From Pelagibacteraceae bacterium (GTDB lineage: Bacteria > Pseudomonadota > Alphaproteobacteria > HIMB59 > GCA-002718135), in NCBI GenBank assembly GCA_002718135.1, contig PBDN01000005.1:31589-95588 (forward strand): 64,000 nt of DNA, written 5' to 3'. Positions 44,744 through 54,830 of this stretch are shown here, one piece after another. Positions within the stretch are counted from its first letter, which is position 1. Each line of letters opens with the position of its first letter. The position numbers were made by a program, and so were the translations under genes. Under the pieces are notes generated by a model, which did no database searches, was not told where the DNA came from, and worked only from the letters and a program-made list of their open reading frames with translations.

Positions 44744-46567
44744 ATGTCTATAAATTTCGATAGTTTTAATAATATTATCTCGATGTTTTTTGAAAAATCA
44801 AAAGAAATGAAGGGTGAGCCTTATTTGTGGAAAAAAAATAATAATAAATTTGAATCATTATCATGGGAAGAAGTAGAACTTTCAGTTAAGTCAGTAGCAA
44901 GATCTCTTTTAGGTTTAGGAATATTAAAAGGTGATAGAGTTGTTATCCTATCAGAAAACAGACCGGAATGGCAAATCGTAGATTTAGCTATAATGTCTAT
45001 TGGAGCAATAACTGTACCTGTTTATACTACAAGCACTACTGCAGATTATAGTCATGTTATAAATCATTCAGGAGCAAGATGTATGATAATATCTTCTCAT
45101 GAACTTTGCCTTAAGGCACTACCAGCAATAGAAAATTCTTCTAAGTGTAAAAATGTAATAAAGATCAATCAAGATGGTCATTCATATGATAATCCTATTA
45201 GTATTTTGCAATGGGATGATTTAATTAAAAAAAATATCCAAGAAAAATCAAATAATATAAAAATTGAAGATTATCAAAACTATAATTTTGAAGAAGAAAT
45301 TAAATCTATAAAAAGATCAGATACTGCATGCATTATTTATACTTCTGGCACTGGTGGAAATCCTAAAGGTGTAATGCTCAGTCATGGAGCAATGTTATCA
45401 AATTGTACTGGTGCAAAAATTTTACTTCAAAATCTATTAGAGGGAATGGATGAAATAAAATTTCTTTCTTGGCTACCTTTATCTCATTCCTATGAACATA
45501 CATTACAGTTCTTTACTTTAGGTATTGGTGCTCAAGTTTATTATTCTGAAGGAATTGATAAACTTGTAGTTAATATGGGTGAAGTAAGTCCCCATTTTAT
45601 GACTGCAGTACCAAGATTTTATGACTCCTTGCATACAAGAATTTCTCAAGGATTAAAAAAACAAGGTAAATTAAGTCAAACTCTTTTTGCAAGTACTCTT
45701 AAGTTAGGTAAAAAAAAATATAATGGTGAGAAACTTAGTTTAGTTGAAAATATAATTAACAATATTCTTGATAAGCTAGTTAGAAGAAAAGTTAATAAAA
45801 GATTTGGCGGATCACTGAAAGCTTTAATTTCAGGAGGCTCCGCACTCAATTTTGAAGTTGGTCTATATTTGACAGCTTTAGGTTTACCTTTATTACAGGG
45901 ATATGGACAAACTGAAACTGCACCAGTTGTATCAGCTAATCCACCTGAAAAGGTCAAATTAGATACTGTTGGCAAACTTTTTCATGGAGTTAAAGTAAAA
46001 ATTGCCGATGATGGAGAAATTTTAGTTAGTGGTGAAAATATCATGAATGGTTATTGGAATGATCCAGAAGCAACATCAAAAACACTTGTTAATGGATGGA
46101 TCCATACTGGAGATATTGGTGAGTTTGATGAAGAAGACTATTTAAAAATTACAGATAGAAAAAAAGATATTATTGTAAATGCAGGAGGTGATAATATATC
46201 ACCGTCTAGGGTTGAAGCAAAACTTGATATAGAACCACAAATATCACAATCTATGCTTTATGGAGATTTTAAAAATTATCTTGTTGCTGTTATAGTTCCC
46301 GATAAAGATTTTGCTTTGCATTGGGCAAAAAATAATTCAAAAGATGAGAATCTAAAATCAATTATTAAAGATGATGATTTTAATAAAGTTATTAAAGAAG
46401 TAGTAGACAAAGTAAATAAAAACTTATCAGTAATTGAGCAAATCAGGAAATTTATATTAATTGATCATGAATTTACTATTGAAAATAGTATGATGACCCC
46501 TTCGATGAAAGTTCGTCGCTTTATGGTAAAAAGTAAATATGGTGAAAAACTAGAAAGTCTCTTTTAA
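44744..46567 (+). CDS. AMP-forming long-chain acyl-CoA synthetase
   Basis: A 607-residue ANL-superfamily enzyme that activates a carboxylic acid, most likely a long-chain fatty acid, to its acyl-CoA via an acyl-adenylate. The P-loop-like A3 motif is YTSGTGGNPKGVMLSH at about 200-215. Other motifs are LLQGYGQTETAPV (A5) and GWIHTGDIGEFDEEDYLKITDRKKD (A7/A8, quoted in part). It has the length and N-terminal layout of FAA1/FadD15-type synthetases. Chain length is not readable. It ends two bases from the convergent DUF1244 stop. Confidence 0.92.
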   Translation: MSINFDSFNNIISMFFEKSKEMKGEPYLWKKNNNKFESLSWEEVELSVKSVARSLLGLGILKGDRVVILSENRPEWQIVDLAIMSIGAITVPVYTTSTTADYSHVINHSGARCMIISSHELCLKALPAIENSSKCKNVIKINQDGHSYDNPISILQWDDLIKKNIQEKSNNIKIEDYQNYNFEEEIKSIKRSDTACIIYTSGTGGNPKGVMLSHGAMLSNCTGAKILLQNLLEGMDEIKFLSWLPLSHSYEHTLQFFTLGIGAQVYYSEGIDKLVVNMGEVSPHFMTAVPRFYDSLHTRISQGLKKQGKLSQTLFASTLKLGKKKYNGEKLSLVENIINNILDKLVRRKVNKRFGGSLKALISGGSALNFEVGLYLTALGLPLLQGYGQTETAPVVSANPPEKVKLDTVGKLFHGVKVKIADDGEILVSGENIMNGYWNDPEATSKTLVNGWIHTGDIGEFDEEDYLKITDRKKDIIVNAGGDNISPSRVEAKLDIEPQISQSMLYGDFKNYLVAVIVPDKDFALHWAKNNSKDENLKSIIKDDDFNKVIKEVVDKVNKNLSVIEQIRKFILIDHEFTIENSMMTPSMKVRRFMVKSKYGEKLESLF

Positions 46568-46569
46568 AC

Positions 46570-46854
46570 CTATTTATTTTTAAATTTTTCTATTTGTTCT
46601 TTAGTTGCTTCTTGTTGATGTTTGTTCTTCCATTCATCATAAGGCATGCCATAGATTAGCTCTCTTGACTTATCATAATCCAAAGAAATATTTCTTTTTT
46701 GTGCAGCGGCTAAGTACCATTTAGATAAACAGTTTCTACAAAATCCTGATAAATTCATCAAATCTATATTTTGTACATCTGTTCTTTCTTGAAGATGTTT
46801 AACTAATCTTTGAGCTACATCAGCCAACAAATCTCTATCTAATTCTTTTTTCAT
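46570..46854 (-). CDS. DUF1244 family protein
   Basis: A 94-residue small protein with the family-defining GFCRNCLSKWYLAAA, including the CRNC cysteine pair, and YGMPYDEWKNKHQQEAT. The fold is a small helical one of unknown function. The CRNC pair could bind a metal. Divergence from pyk over a 58-base spacer is a repeated alphaproteobacterial arrangement, which supports the call. Confidence 0.9.
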   Translation of the reverse strand: MKKELDRDLLADVAQRLVKHLQERTDVQNIDLMNLSGFCRNCLSKWYLAAAQKRNISLDYDKSRELIYGMPYDEWKNKHQQEATKEQIEKFKNK

Positions 46855-46912
46855 ATATTTTTAATCAAATAAGTTTAATTTAATAACAAATGATTATATA
46901 TATATAAAATAA

Positions 46913-48349
46913 ATGAAACGTAACAGAAAAGCTAAAATTTTAGCTACTTTAGGTCCCGCATCTTCATCATCTAAAATTATAGAAGATCTATTTATTGCTG
47001 GATGTGATGTATTTCGTTTAAATTTTTCTCATGGCTCAATAGAAACACATCGGACAAATATACAATATATTAGAAAGTTAGAAAAAAAATATAACCATGC
47101 TACTTGCGTTTTAGCAGATTTACAAGGTCCTAAGCTTAGAGTTGGCAATTTTAAAAATAACGAAGCAATGTTAAAAAAAGGAAATCTCTTTAAACTTGAT
47201 CTTAATAATGATTTAGGAAATGAAAAAAGAGTCAACTTCCCTTACCCAGAAATATATGAAAATCTAACACCAAATACAAATCTTTTAGTCAATGATGGGA
47301 GAATTTGCTTGCAAATTATTGAACAAAAAAAAGATACTTTAATAACTGAAATATTGAATGATGGGATTATTTCAAATAATAAAGGGGTTAATGTTCCAGA
47401 TGTAATTCTTCCAATTGATTCATTAACTTACAAAGACAAATCTGATTTAAGGAAAGCACTTGAAATGGAAGTTGACTGGATAGCTTTATCATTTGTCCAG
47501 CAAGTTGAAGACATTGATAAACTCAAAGAAATTGTAAAAAATAAAGCCCTTATAATGGCAAAAATTGAGAAACCTTCAGCTGTAAAAAATATAGATCAAA
47601 TAATTAATGCAGCAGATGGAGTTATGATAGCTAGGGGGGATTTAGGTGTCGAAATGCCACCAGAGAGAGTTCCCATTGTCCAAAAAAATATTATTAAAAG
47701 ATGTAGAAATTTTGGTAAACCTGTCGTTGTTGCTACACAAATGCTTGAAAGTATGATTATGAATTTAACACCTACAAGAGCCGAAGCTTCTGATGTAGCA
47801 AATGCAATTTATGATGGAACTGATGCTGTAATGTTATCTGGAGAATCAGCTATTGGCAAAAATCCAATTGAATCAGTAACAACAATGAACAACATAATTG
47901 AATATGTTGAAAAAGATAAAAATAATTTTAATCTTGAATATGAAAATAAAGAATTAAACAAAAATGTTGATAACACGGATGCTATTACTAATGCAGCTTA
48001 TTCCATTGCAAAAAATGCTGCAGCAAAAGCTATCATTACTTTCTCAGTGAGTGGAAAAACAACAATCAGAATGGCTAAAGAAAGAGCTCCAGTGCAAATT
48101 ATTGGACTATCTCCAAATCTAAATACCGCACGAAAAATGCAAATTCTTTGGGGGGTAAATTCATGCCATTCTGAAGATTCTTCGAACGCAACTGAAATGG
48201 TAAAAATTGCTTGTAGTATAGCTAAAAATAAGCAGCTTGTTAAAGCTGATGATAAAGTTATTATTACAGCTGGTGTTCCTTTTGGTAATGCAGGATCAAC
48301 TAATCTATTAAGGATAGCTAAAATAATTTCTGATGAGAATCTTACTTAA
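46913..48349 (+). CDS. pyk: Pyruvate kinase
   Basis: Makes pyruvate and ATP from phosphoenolpyruvate. It has 478 residues. The N-terminal KILATLGPASSS and FRLNFSHG are conserved, as are ADLQGPKLRVG, the catalytic IMAKIEKPSAV and IARGDLGVEMP, and the signature MLESMI. The C-terminal effector domain is present. The spacer upstream has the AT track TATATATATATAAAAT immediately before the start, a likely -10 area. It overlaps the convergent aminotransferase by eight bases. Confidence 0.97.
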   Translation: MKRNRKAKILATLGPASSSSKIIEDLFIAGCDVFRLNFSHGSIETHRTNIQYIRKLEKKYNHATCVLADLQGPKLRVGNFKNNEAMLKKGNLFKLDLNNDLGNEKRVNFPYPEIYENLTPNTNLLVNDGRICLQIIEQKKDTLITEILNDGIISNNKGVNVPDVILPIDSLTYKDKSDLRKALEMEVDWIALSFVQQVEDIDKLKEIVKNKALIMAKIEKPSAVKNIDQIINAADGVMIARGDLGVEMPPERVPIVQKNIIKRCRNFGKPVVVATQMLESMIMNLTPTRAEASDVANAIYDGTDAVMLSGESAIGKNPIESVTTMNNIIEYVEKDKNNFNLEYENKELNKNVDNTDAITNAAYSIAKNAAAKAIITFSVSGKTTIRMAKERAPVQIIGLSPNLNTARKMQILWGVNSCHSEDSSNATEMVKIACSIAKNKQLVKADDKVIITAGVPFGNAGSTNLLRIAKIISDENLT

Positions 48350-49544
48350 GATTATCGCAAGCTTTTTTTATACGACTACAAGCATCTTTTAAAATTTCGT
48401 CACTAGTAGCATAAGAGAGCCTAAAATAAGGTGACAATCCGAATGCAGCACCATGAACGCCGGCTACTCCTTGACTTTCTAATAAATAATTCATGAAATC
48501 TTCATCATTTTTCAATTTTTTTCCACTTGGAGTATGTTTTCCTATTAAGTCCTCACAATTTGGATAGACATAAAATGCTCCCTGAGGAACAAGACATGAT
48601 AAACCTTCAATTTTGTTTAATAAATTAACAACCATATCTCTTCTTTGAACAAAAGCTTCATTATGTTTTTGTATGAAATCTTGAGGACCATTTAAAGCTT
48701 CAACTGATGCTGCCATAGAAATTGAAGATGTTGAAGTGGTACTTTGAGATTGAATTTTGTTCATAGCACCTATAATTTCTTTTGAAGCACCACAATAACC
48801 AAGTCTCCAGCCGGTCATACAATAGGATTTAGAAACTCCATTCAGTGTTAAACATCTTTGTTTTAAATCTGGCTCAACGGATGCTATAGTTGAAAATTCC
48901 AATCCATCATAAATGATTTTCTCATATATATCATCAGACATAATCAAAACATTAGGATATTTTAATAAAATTTTTGCTAACTCCTTTAATTCATCTTTGG
49001 AATATAAAACACCTGTTGGATTACTTGGACTATTAAGCATAAGCCATTTAGTTTTAGGTGTAATGCTATCTTGAAGTTGTTTAGCGGTAATTTTAAAATT
49101 TTGATGTTGAGAACATTTAACTATTACTGGCACACCTTCTGCTAGCAAAACTATATCAGGATAACTAACCCAATAAGGTGCAGGAATAATTACCTCATCA
49201 CCAGGATTAATAGTAGCCATCATTGCATTATAAATAATATGTTTACCTCCTACTCCAACTATAATTTCATCAAGTTCATAATTAATATTATTGTCATTTA
49301 AAAACTTTTCTTTAATCGCTTTTTGTAATGCTGGTGTTCCTTTTCCTGGAACATATCTCGTTTGACCATCTTCGATTGCTTTGTATGCAGCTTTTCTGAT
49401 ATTTTCAGGAGTATCAAAATCAGGTTCTCCTGCTGCTAATACCAAAACATCTTTTCCCTCTGCCCTTAATGCATTAGCTTTTACATTAATACCAACTGTC
49501 ATTGATGGTTTAATACGATTTAATCTGTCTGCTACAAAGTTCAT
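48342..49544 (-). CDS. Pyridoxal phosphate-dependent aspartate-type aminotransferase
   Basis: A 400-residue class I/II aminotransferase of the AspC/AatA Ib type. It begins RLNRIKPSMTVGI, has LAAGEPDFDTP, NSPSNPTGV, and SDDIYEKIIYDG. The PLP-binding lysine is in LNGVSKSYCMTGWRLGY near residue 236. The closing arginine-containing FRLSYATS binds the substrate carboxylate. The likely reaction is aspartate with 2-oxoglutarate, and some relatives also use prephenate. It starts one base after a TauE-like permease gene. Confidence 0.92.
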   Translation of the reverse strand: MNFVADRLNRIKPSMTVGINVKANALRAEGKDVLVLAAGEPDFDTPENIRKAAYKAIEDGQTRYVPGKGTPALQKAIKEKFLNDNNINYELDEIIVGVGGKHIIYNAMMATINPGDEVIIPAPYWVSYPDIVLLAEGVPVIVKCSQHQNFKITAKQLQDSITPKTKWLMLNSPSNPTGVLYSKDELKELAKILLKYPNVLIMSDDIYEKIIYDGLEFSTIASVEPDLKQRCLTLNGVSKSYCMTGWRLGYCGASKEIIGAMNKIQSQSTTSTSSISMAASVEALNGPQDFIQKHNEAFVQRRDMVVNLLNKIEGLSCLVPQGAFYVYPNCEDLIGKHTPSGKKLKNDEDFMNYLLESQGVAGVHGAAFGLSPYFRLSYATSDEILKDACSRIKKACDNLK

Positions 49545-49545
49545 T

Positions 49546-50355
49546 TTAGATTATAAAATGTTCAATAATAAGACTTACACAAGTTAACAACAAAAAAATT
49601 GCAAATATTTTTCTTAAAACCAATTTATCTATATTTTTTGAAATTCTTGCACCATATCCAGCAGTAAAAACACTGGTTAGTGAGATTATTAAAACTATTA
49701 GAATGTTTACATAACCAATTGAATAGAAAGGTAAACCTTCCTTTCTTAATCCTGTAAGGATAAATGTTATTGCACCTGGAAAAGCTATTAAAAAACCAAA
49801 AACAGCAGAAGTTCCAACTGCTTCATGAATTTTTTTTGAGAACATAGTCAAAGTTGGTACACTAAAACTTCCTCCTCCAATTCCTATTATTGAAGAAAAA
49901 AACCCTATAACCGAACTAATTGAAAAATTAACTAGTTTTGATGATGGTAGATCAGTATTCAATAAAATTGGTTGCTGTTGCAAGAGCATATTTATAGATA
50001 TTAAGAATGCTAATATTACAAAAATTATTACAAGATTTTCTCCAGAAATTAAACTTGCTGAAAATGAACCTAAAATTGATCCTATAGCTATGCCAAATGC
50101 CCATTTCTTAACGATACTTATATTAGTATTTTTAAGCTTTAAATGAGATCTTATTGATGAAATTGAAGTAAAACATATTACACCAAGTGATGAAGCTATA
50201 GCAACATGCATAACCACCTCTGATGGATACCCGAGTTTAAGTAATACAAAATAAGTTACTGGTACTATTATTATACCCCCACCAACACCAAGTAAACCAG
50301 CAACAAATCCTGAAGCAAGTCCTGTTAATAAAAAAGTAAATACTATTATACCCAA
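49546..50355 (-). CDS. TauE/SafE family permease (anion exporter)
   Basis: A 269-residue membrane protein with about seven to eight hydrophobic helices. The paired family motifs are GLLGVGGGIIIVPV near the N terminus and IIGIGGGSFSVPTL in the second half. TauE/SafE proteins move sulfite, sulfonates or related organic anions. The substrate here is unknown. The start is TTG (50355), and no ATG is available in frame before the upstream stop. It diverges from the saccharopine reductase gene over 65 bases. Confidence 0.86.
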   Translation of the reverse strand: MGIIVFTFLLTGLASGFVAGLLGVGGGIIIVPVTYFVLLKLGYPSEVVMHVAIASSLGVICFTSISSIRSHLKLKNTNISIVKKWAFGIAIGSILGSFSASLISGENLVIIFVILAFLISINMLLQQQPILLNTDLPSSKLVNFSISSVIGFFSSIIGIGGGSFSVPTLTMFSKKIHEAVGTSAVFGFLIAFPGAITFILTGLRKEGLPFYSIGYVNILIVLIISLTSVFTAGYGARISKNIDKLVLRKIFAIFLLLTCVSLIIEHFII

Positions 50356-50420
50356 TGCATTTTCCGTATTTAAAGTTTAATAAATGTAGTAAACAATTTA
50401 TAATAAAAGTAAATAATACT

Positions 50421-51548
50421 ATGAAACACGTACATTGGATTGGAACAGGGTTATCTTCTATTCCAGGAATAAGAAGGTTGGCGCAGAATTTAGAAAATTT
50501 TACAATATGGAACAGAAGTCTTGATAAGGCGCAAAAAAGTATAAATCACGTAGAAAAGCAAAACGTTAAAGCAAAAAAATTTGATATTAATGTTATGTTT
50601 AAAGAAGTAAATCCAGGTGATATCGTAATTTCACAACTACCTGCAACAAAACATTTAGAAATAGCTAAATTATGCTTAGAACATAAATGTCATTTTGCAT
50701 CAACAAGTTATCTAAACCCTAAAATACTTGCTTTAGATGAGATTGTTAAAAAACATAATCTTACATTTATTAATGAAATTGGTTTAGATCCAGGCATTGA
50801 TCATTTTTTCTCTCATTTATTAGTTCGGGATTTAAAGAATATAAAATCAAAAAATACTCAGGTTTTTTATGAGTCATATTGTGGAGGTTTTCCTGCTATA
50901 CCAAATGATTTTCGATACAAATTTAGTTGGTCACCCGCAGGTGTTATTAAAGCTCTGAATAATGATGCCAAATTCATAACAGACGGAAAAATAAAAACTG
51001 TAACACCCTACAAATCTATCAGTTCTTATTCAATTAATAATGAAAACTTTGAAGCTTACCCAAATCGTGACTCAACCCCTTATGTTAATGAATATAATTT
51101 TGATGAAAATTGGAGAATAAAAGAATTTGTTAGAGGAACATTAAGATTAGATGGATGGAAAAACGCGTGGAAAGATATATTTACAATGCTTGATAGTCAA
51201 ACAGATACAATTGAAGACGATATCAATAAAAAGAGTGAAGAATTATTGATAAAAAACAGTTATCAAACTGATGAAGAGGATCGAGTTGTATTGTCAGTAA
51301 AACTAAAAGCTTATGATAAAAAAAACAAAATATTTAGCAGCTCATTCTTCTTAGATGAAAAAGGTTCTGGAGAAAATACCGCAATGGGTAAATTGGTTTC
51401 AATTACTCTTTCTGCGGCAATAGATCTTATTATGCAAGGAAAAATCACATCCGGAGTTAAAACTGCGCCTCATGATTTTGAACATATAATGTATTTTTTT
51501 AAAATACTAAAAGAAAATAATATTATTATTCAGCAAAAAAATGAATAA
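50421..51548 (+). CDS. Saccharopine dehydrogenase/reductase-type protein (LYS9-like)
   Basis: A 375-residue two-domain dehydrogenase. The N-terminal NAD(P)-binding strand is VHWIGTGLSSIPG. The saccharopine reductase C-terminal domain follows, with NEIGLDPGIDHFF, YESYCGGFPA and FSWSPAGVIKA. Such enzymes split saccharopine to glutamate and aminoadipate semialdehyde in lysine degradation. The frame is open to 50355, but the ATG at 50421 avoids overlap with the divergent gene and starts just before the Rossmann strand. It overlaps the next gene by eight bases, its likely pathway partner. Confidence 0.85.
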   Translation: MKHVHWIGTGLSSIPGIRRLAQNLENFTIWNRSLDKAQKSINHVEKQNVKAKKFDINVMFKEVNPGDIVISQLPATKHLEIAKLCLEHKCHFASTSYLNPKILALDEIVKKHNLTFINEIGLDPGIDHFFSHLLVRDLKNIKSKNTQVFYESYCGGFPAIPNDFRYKFSWSPAGVIKALNNDAKFITDGKIKTVTPYKSISSYSINNENFEAYPNRDSTPYVNEYNFDENWRIKEFVRGTLRLDGWKNAWKDIFTMLDSQTDTIEDDINKKSEELLIKNSYQTDEEDRVVLSVKLKAYDKKNKIFSSSFFLDEKGSGENTAMGKLVSITLSAAIDLIMQGKITSGVKTAPHDFEHIMYFFKILKENNIIIQQKNE

Positions 51549-52776
51549 TCCAATTAAAAATTTTGGAGTCATAAGAGAGTCTCGTCCAGATGAAAATAGA
51601 GCTCCTCTTGCTCCTAAACATATTGAACAACTTATAATAAAATTTCCAAATTTAAATTTTTTGATTCAACCTTCAAAAAATAGATGTTTTTCTGATGACG
51701 AATATAAAAATAGCGGTGCAGAGATAAATGAAAACTTAAATAATTGTTCCGTAATATTTGGTGTAAAAGAAATTGATACAAAATTTTTGATAAAAAATAA
51801 AACATATTTATTTTTTTCTCATACTTACAAACTTAATAAAGAAACTTTAAATAATGCTCAAGGCACTCCAGGCATGGATAAAAAAGAGCTTTTAAAATCT
51901 GTTTTAGAAAAAAATATAAAATTAATCGATTATGAAAATATTAGGGATAAAAACAGTAAAAGATATCTAGGATTTGGAAGATTTGCTGGAATAGTTGGTT
52001 GTTACAATACACTAAATCTGTTTTTAGAACATATTAAAAAACAACCACTTGCAAGGGCCTATAAAATAAATAGTTACAAAAGAATAATTAGTAATTTAAA
52101 AAACTTATACTTTCCCAAAATAAAAATTTTAGTTACTGGTGATGGAAGAGTAGCGAAAGGAGTAATAGAGGTTTTAAAAGAAACGAATATTAAAGAAGTT
52201 TCGAAAGAAGTGTTTCAAAATGAATTTGATCATCCAGTATTCTGCAATTTAGAAACAAAAGATTATGTTACATCAGATAAAACCAATACATTTAATCTTG
52301 ATCATTTTATAAATAACCCAAAGTATTATAAAAAAAATACCACACAATACTTAGAGAAATCAGATGTATATATAAGCGCTCATTATTGGGATCCTTTATC
52401 ACCAAAAATATTTGAAAAAAATGAATTAGAAAAATTTCCTAGTTTGAAAATAATAGGTGATATAACTTGTGATGTTGATGGTTCTGTTCCAACAACAATT
52501 AGATCCTCAACAATTGAAAATCCAAATTTTTTTGTAAATAAAAGTACATTAAATGAAACAAATAATAAAGATGGAAGTATTGCAGTTATGGCAGTTGATA
52601 ATTTACCATCTGAACTTCCTAGAGACTCTAGCAATGAATTTGGTGATGGAATAGTCAATGAAGTCATACCATATATATTAAAAGAAGATGACGGAAGAAT
52701 ACTAAATGCTACAATTGCATCAAATGGTAGTTTTTTAGAAAAATATGATTATTTAAAAGATTATATTAATTCTTAA
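51541..52776 (+). CDS. Lysine-ketoglutarate reductase-type (LYS1/AlaDH-PNT fold) dehydrogenase
   Basis: A 411-residue protein of the alanine dehydrogenase/PNT/LYS1 fold. The N-terminal FGVIRESRPDENRAPLAP resembles LKR and LYS1. Then come FFSHTYK, GRFAGIVGCYNTLN, the nucleotide-binding ILVTGDGRVAKGV, and GDITCDVDGSVPTT with AVDNLPSELPRDSS near the end, all typical of the lysine-ketoglutarate reductase domain. Together with the preceding gene it looks like a split version of the bifunctional LKR/SDH. The uvrB start overlaps its stop by one base. Confidence 0.85.
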   Translation: MNNPIKNFGVIRESRPDENRAPLAPKHIEQLIIKFPNLNFLIQPSKNRCFSDDEYKNSGAEINENLNNCSVIFGVKEIDTKFLIKNKTYLFFSHTYKLNKETLNNAQGTPGMDKKELLKSVLEKNIKLIDYENIRDKNSKRYLGFGRFAGIVGCYNTLNLFLEHIKKQPLARAYKINSYKRIISNLKNLYFPKIKILVTGDGRVAKGVIEVLKETNIKEVSKEVFQNEFDHPVFCNLETKDYVTSDKTNTFNLDHFINNPKYYKKNTTQYLEKSDVYISAHYWDPLSPKIFEKNELEKFPSLKIIGDITCDVDGSVPTTIRSSTIENPNFFVNKSTLNETNNKDGSIAVMAVDNLPSELPRDSSNEFGDGIVNEVIPYILKEDDGRILNATIASNGSFLEKYDYLKDYINS

Positions 52777-54830
52777 TGAGTGAAACTTTAATAAAAAATA
52801 AAATTATAAAAGAAAATAATAAAAAGTTTAAAATAGTCAGTGATTTCAATCCAAGTGGGGATCAACCTAAAGCAATTGATAATATTGTAAAAAACATAAA
52901 TGATGGTGCGCAAGAACAAGTTCTTCTAGGCGTTACTGGTTCAGGTAAAACTTTCACAATGGCAAAAGTTATTGAAAGAGTTCAAAAGCCTACATTAATA
53001 ATGGCGCCAAATAAAACTTTAGCAGCACAACTTTATGGCGAGATGAAAAATCTTTTTCCAAATAACGCTGTAGAGTATTTTGTTAGTTATTATGATTACT
53101 ATACCCCTGAAGCATATGTTCCAAGAACAGACACATACATTGAAAAAGAATCATCTATTAATGAACAAATTGATAGACTTAGGCATTCTTCAACAAGATC
53201 ATTAGTTGAACGAAGAGATACAATAATTGTGGCATCTGTATCATGTATTTACGGAATTGGTTCAGTTGATGCTTACTCATCAATGTCATTTACTTTAGAT
53301 AGGAACCAATCATTAAGCAGAGAGATAATAATAAGAAAATTAGTTGAACTTTTATATAAACGAAGAGATATGGATTTTCGAAGAGGAAGTTTTAGGGCAA
53401 AAGGAGATATTTTAGAAATTTTTCCTTCTCATTACGAAGATATTTCATGGAAAATATCTATGTTTGGTGATGAAATAGAGAGCATAAGTGAAGTAGATCC
53501 CCTTACTGGTGAAAAATTAGGTGAGTTGGATCAAATAAGAATATTCGCTAATTCACATTATGTAACACCAAAGCCTACAATAAAAAAAGCTATATCTATG
53601 ATTAAATTAGATCTAAAAAAACAACTCGAAATTTTTGAAAAAGAAAAAAAATATTTAGAAAGGCAAAGACTTGATGAAAGAACAACTTTTGATTTAGAGA
53701 TGATGGAAACTACAGGAAGTTGTAGTGGTATAGAAAATTACTCTAGATATCTATCAGGTAGAAAGCCTGGTGAACCTCCTCCAACATTATATGAATATAT
53801 TCCAGAAGACTCACTTTTATTTATTGATGAAAGTCATCAAACCTGCGGTCAAATATCAGGTATGTATAAAGGAGATTTTTCAAGGAAATCAACTTTATCA
53901 CAATATGGATTTAGACTTCCAAGTTGTGTTGATAATAGACCATTAAAAAGAGAGGAATGGGATGCAATGCGTCCTCAAACAATTTTTGTTAGTGCTACTC
54001 CTGGTGATTACGAACTTGAAAAAACAGGTGGTGCATTCGTTGAACAAGTAATAAGACCTACAGGTTTAATTGATCCTCCAATAGAAATAAGATCTACAAA
54101 ACACCAAATTGACAATTTGGTTGATGAATGCAAAAAAACAATTGATAAAGGTCACAGAGTTTTAATAACTACTTTAACAAAAAAAATGGCGGAGGATCTA
54201 ACAGAATATATAAACGAAGAAGGTCTAAAGGTAAGATATCTTCATTCTGACATAGATACTTTAGAAAGAATAGAAATTATTAGAGATTTACGTTTAGGTG
54301 TATTTAATATTTTAGTTGGAATTAATTTATTAAGAGAAGGATTGGATATACCTGAATGCGCATTAATGGCTATTCTTGATTCAGATAAAGAAGGCTATCT
54401 TCGCTCAAGAACAAGTTTAATTCAAACTATTGGAAGAGCAGCAAGAAATGTTGATAGTAAAGTATTAATGTATGCTGATACTACTACTAAAAGCATGAAG
54501 GAGGCAATTGAAGAGACAAATAGAAGAAGAATTAAGCAGTTAGAATACAACAAAATCAACAAAATAACTCCAATAAGTATAAAGAAAAACATACAAGAAA
54601 TAATCGAAAATACTGCTGAACAAGATCATGTAACTGTAGAAATTGAAAATGCCAAAGAGATGGTAGGTAAAGATCTTGATAAATATATTAAACATCTTGA
54701 GAAAAAAATGAATGAATATGCATCAAAATTAGAATTTGAAGAAGCTGCCAGATTAAGAGATGAGGTCAACAGACTTAGAGCAAAAGAAGTCGGTCTTTCA
54801 AACAAGGTACTAGAATTTCGAAAAAATTAA
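52776..54830 (+). CDS. uvrB: Excinuclease ABC subunit B
   Basis: The damage-verification helicase of nucleotide excision repair, partner of UvrA and UvrC. It has 684 residues, with Walker A GVTGSGKT at 52-59, the beta-hairpin YYDYYTPEAYVPRTDTYI, and the DESH box in FIDESHQT. Helicase motif VI is QTIGRAARNVDSK, and a C-terminal UVR domain (YASKLEFEEAARLRDEV) binds UvrC. It is coupled by TAATG both to the preceding LKR-like gene and to the following hydratase-family gene, an unusual place for a repair gene. Confidence 0.97.
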   Translation: MSETLIKNKIIKENNKKFKIVSDFNPSGDQPKAIDNIVKNINDGAQEQVLLGVTGSGKTFTMAKVIERVQKPTLIMAPNKTLAAQLYGEMKNLFPNNAVEYFVSYYDYYTPEAYVPRTDTYIEKESSINEQIDRLRHSSTRSLVERRDTIIVASVSCIYGIGSVDAYSSMSFTLDRNQSLSREIIIRKLVELLYKRRDMDFRRGSFRAKGDILEIFPSHYEDISWKISMFGDEIESISEVDPLTGEKLGELDQIRIFANSHYVTPKPTIKKAISMIKLDLKKQLEIFEKEKKYLERQRLDERTTFDLEMMETTGSCSGIENYSRYLSGRKPGEPPPTLYEYIPEDSLLFIDESHQTCGQISGMYKGDFSRKSTLSQYGFRLPSCVDNRPLKREEWDAMRPQTIFVSATPGDYELEKTGGAFVEQVIRPTGLIDPPIEIRSTKHQIDNLVDECKKTIDKGHRVLITTLTKKMAEDLTEYINEEGLKVRYLHSDIDTLERIEIIRDLRLGVFNILVGINLLREGLDIPECALMAILDSDKEGYLRSRTSLIQTIGRAARNVDSKVLMYADTTTKSMKEAIEETNRRRIKQLEYNKINKITPISIKKNIQEIIENTAEQDHVTVEIENAKEMVGKDLDKYIKHLEKKMNEYASKLEFEEAARLRDEVNRLRAKEVGLSNKVLEFRKN

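Noticed and set aside
50355..50420. N-terminal extension of the saccharopine reductase
   Set aside because: The extra 22 residues carry no conserved features and would overlap the start of the divergent TauE-like gene. The ATG at 50421 starts right at the Rossmann strand.
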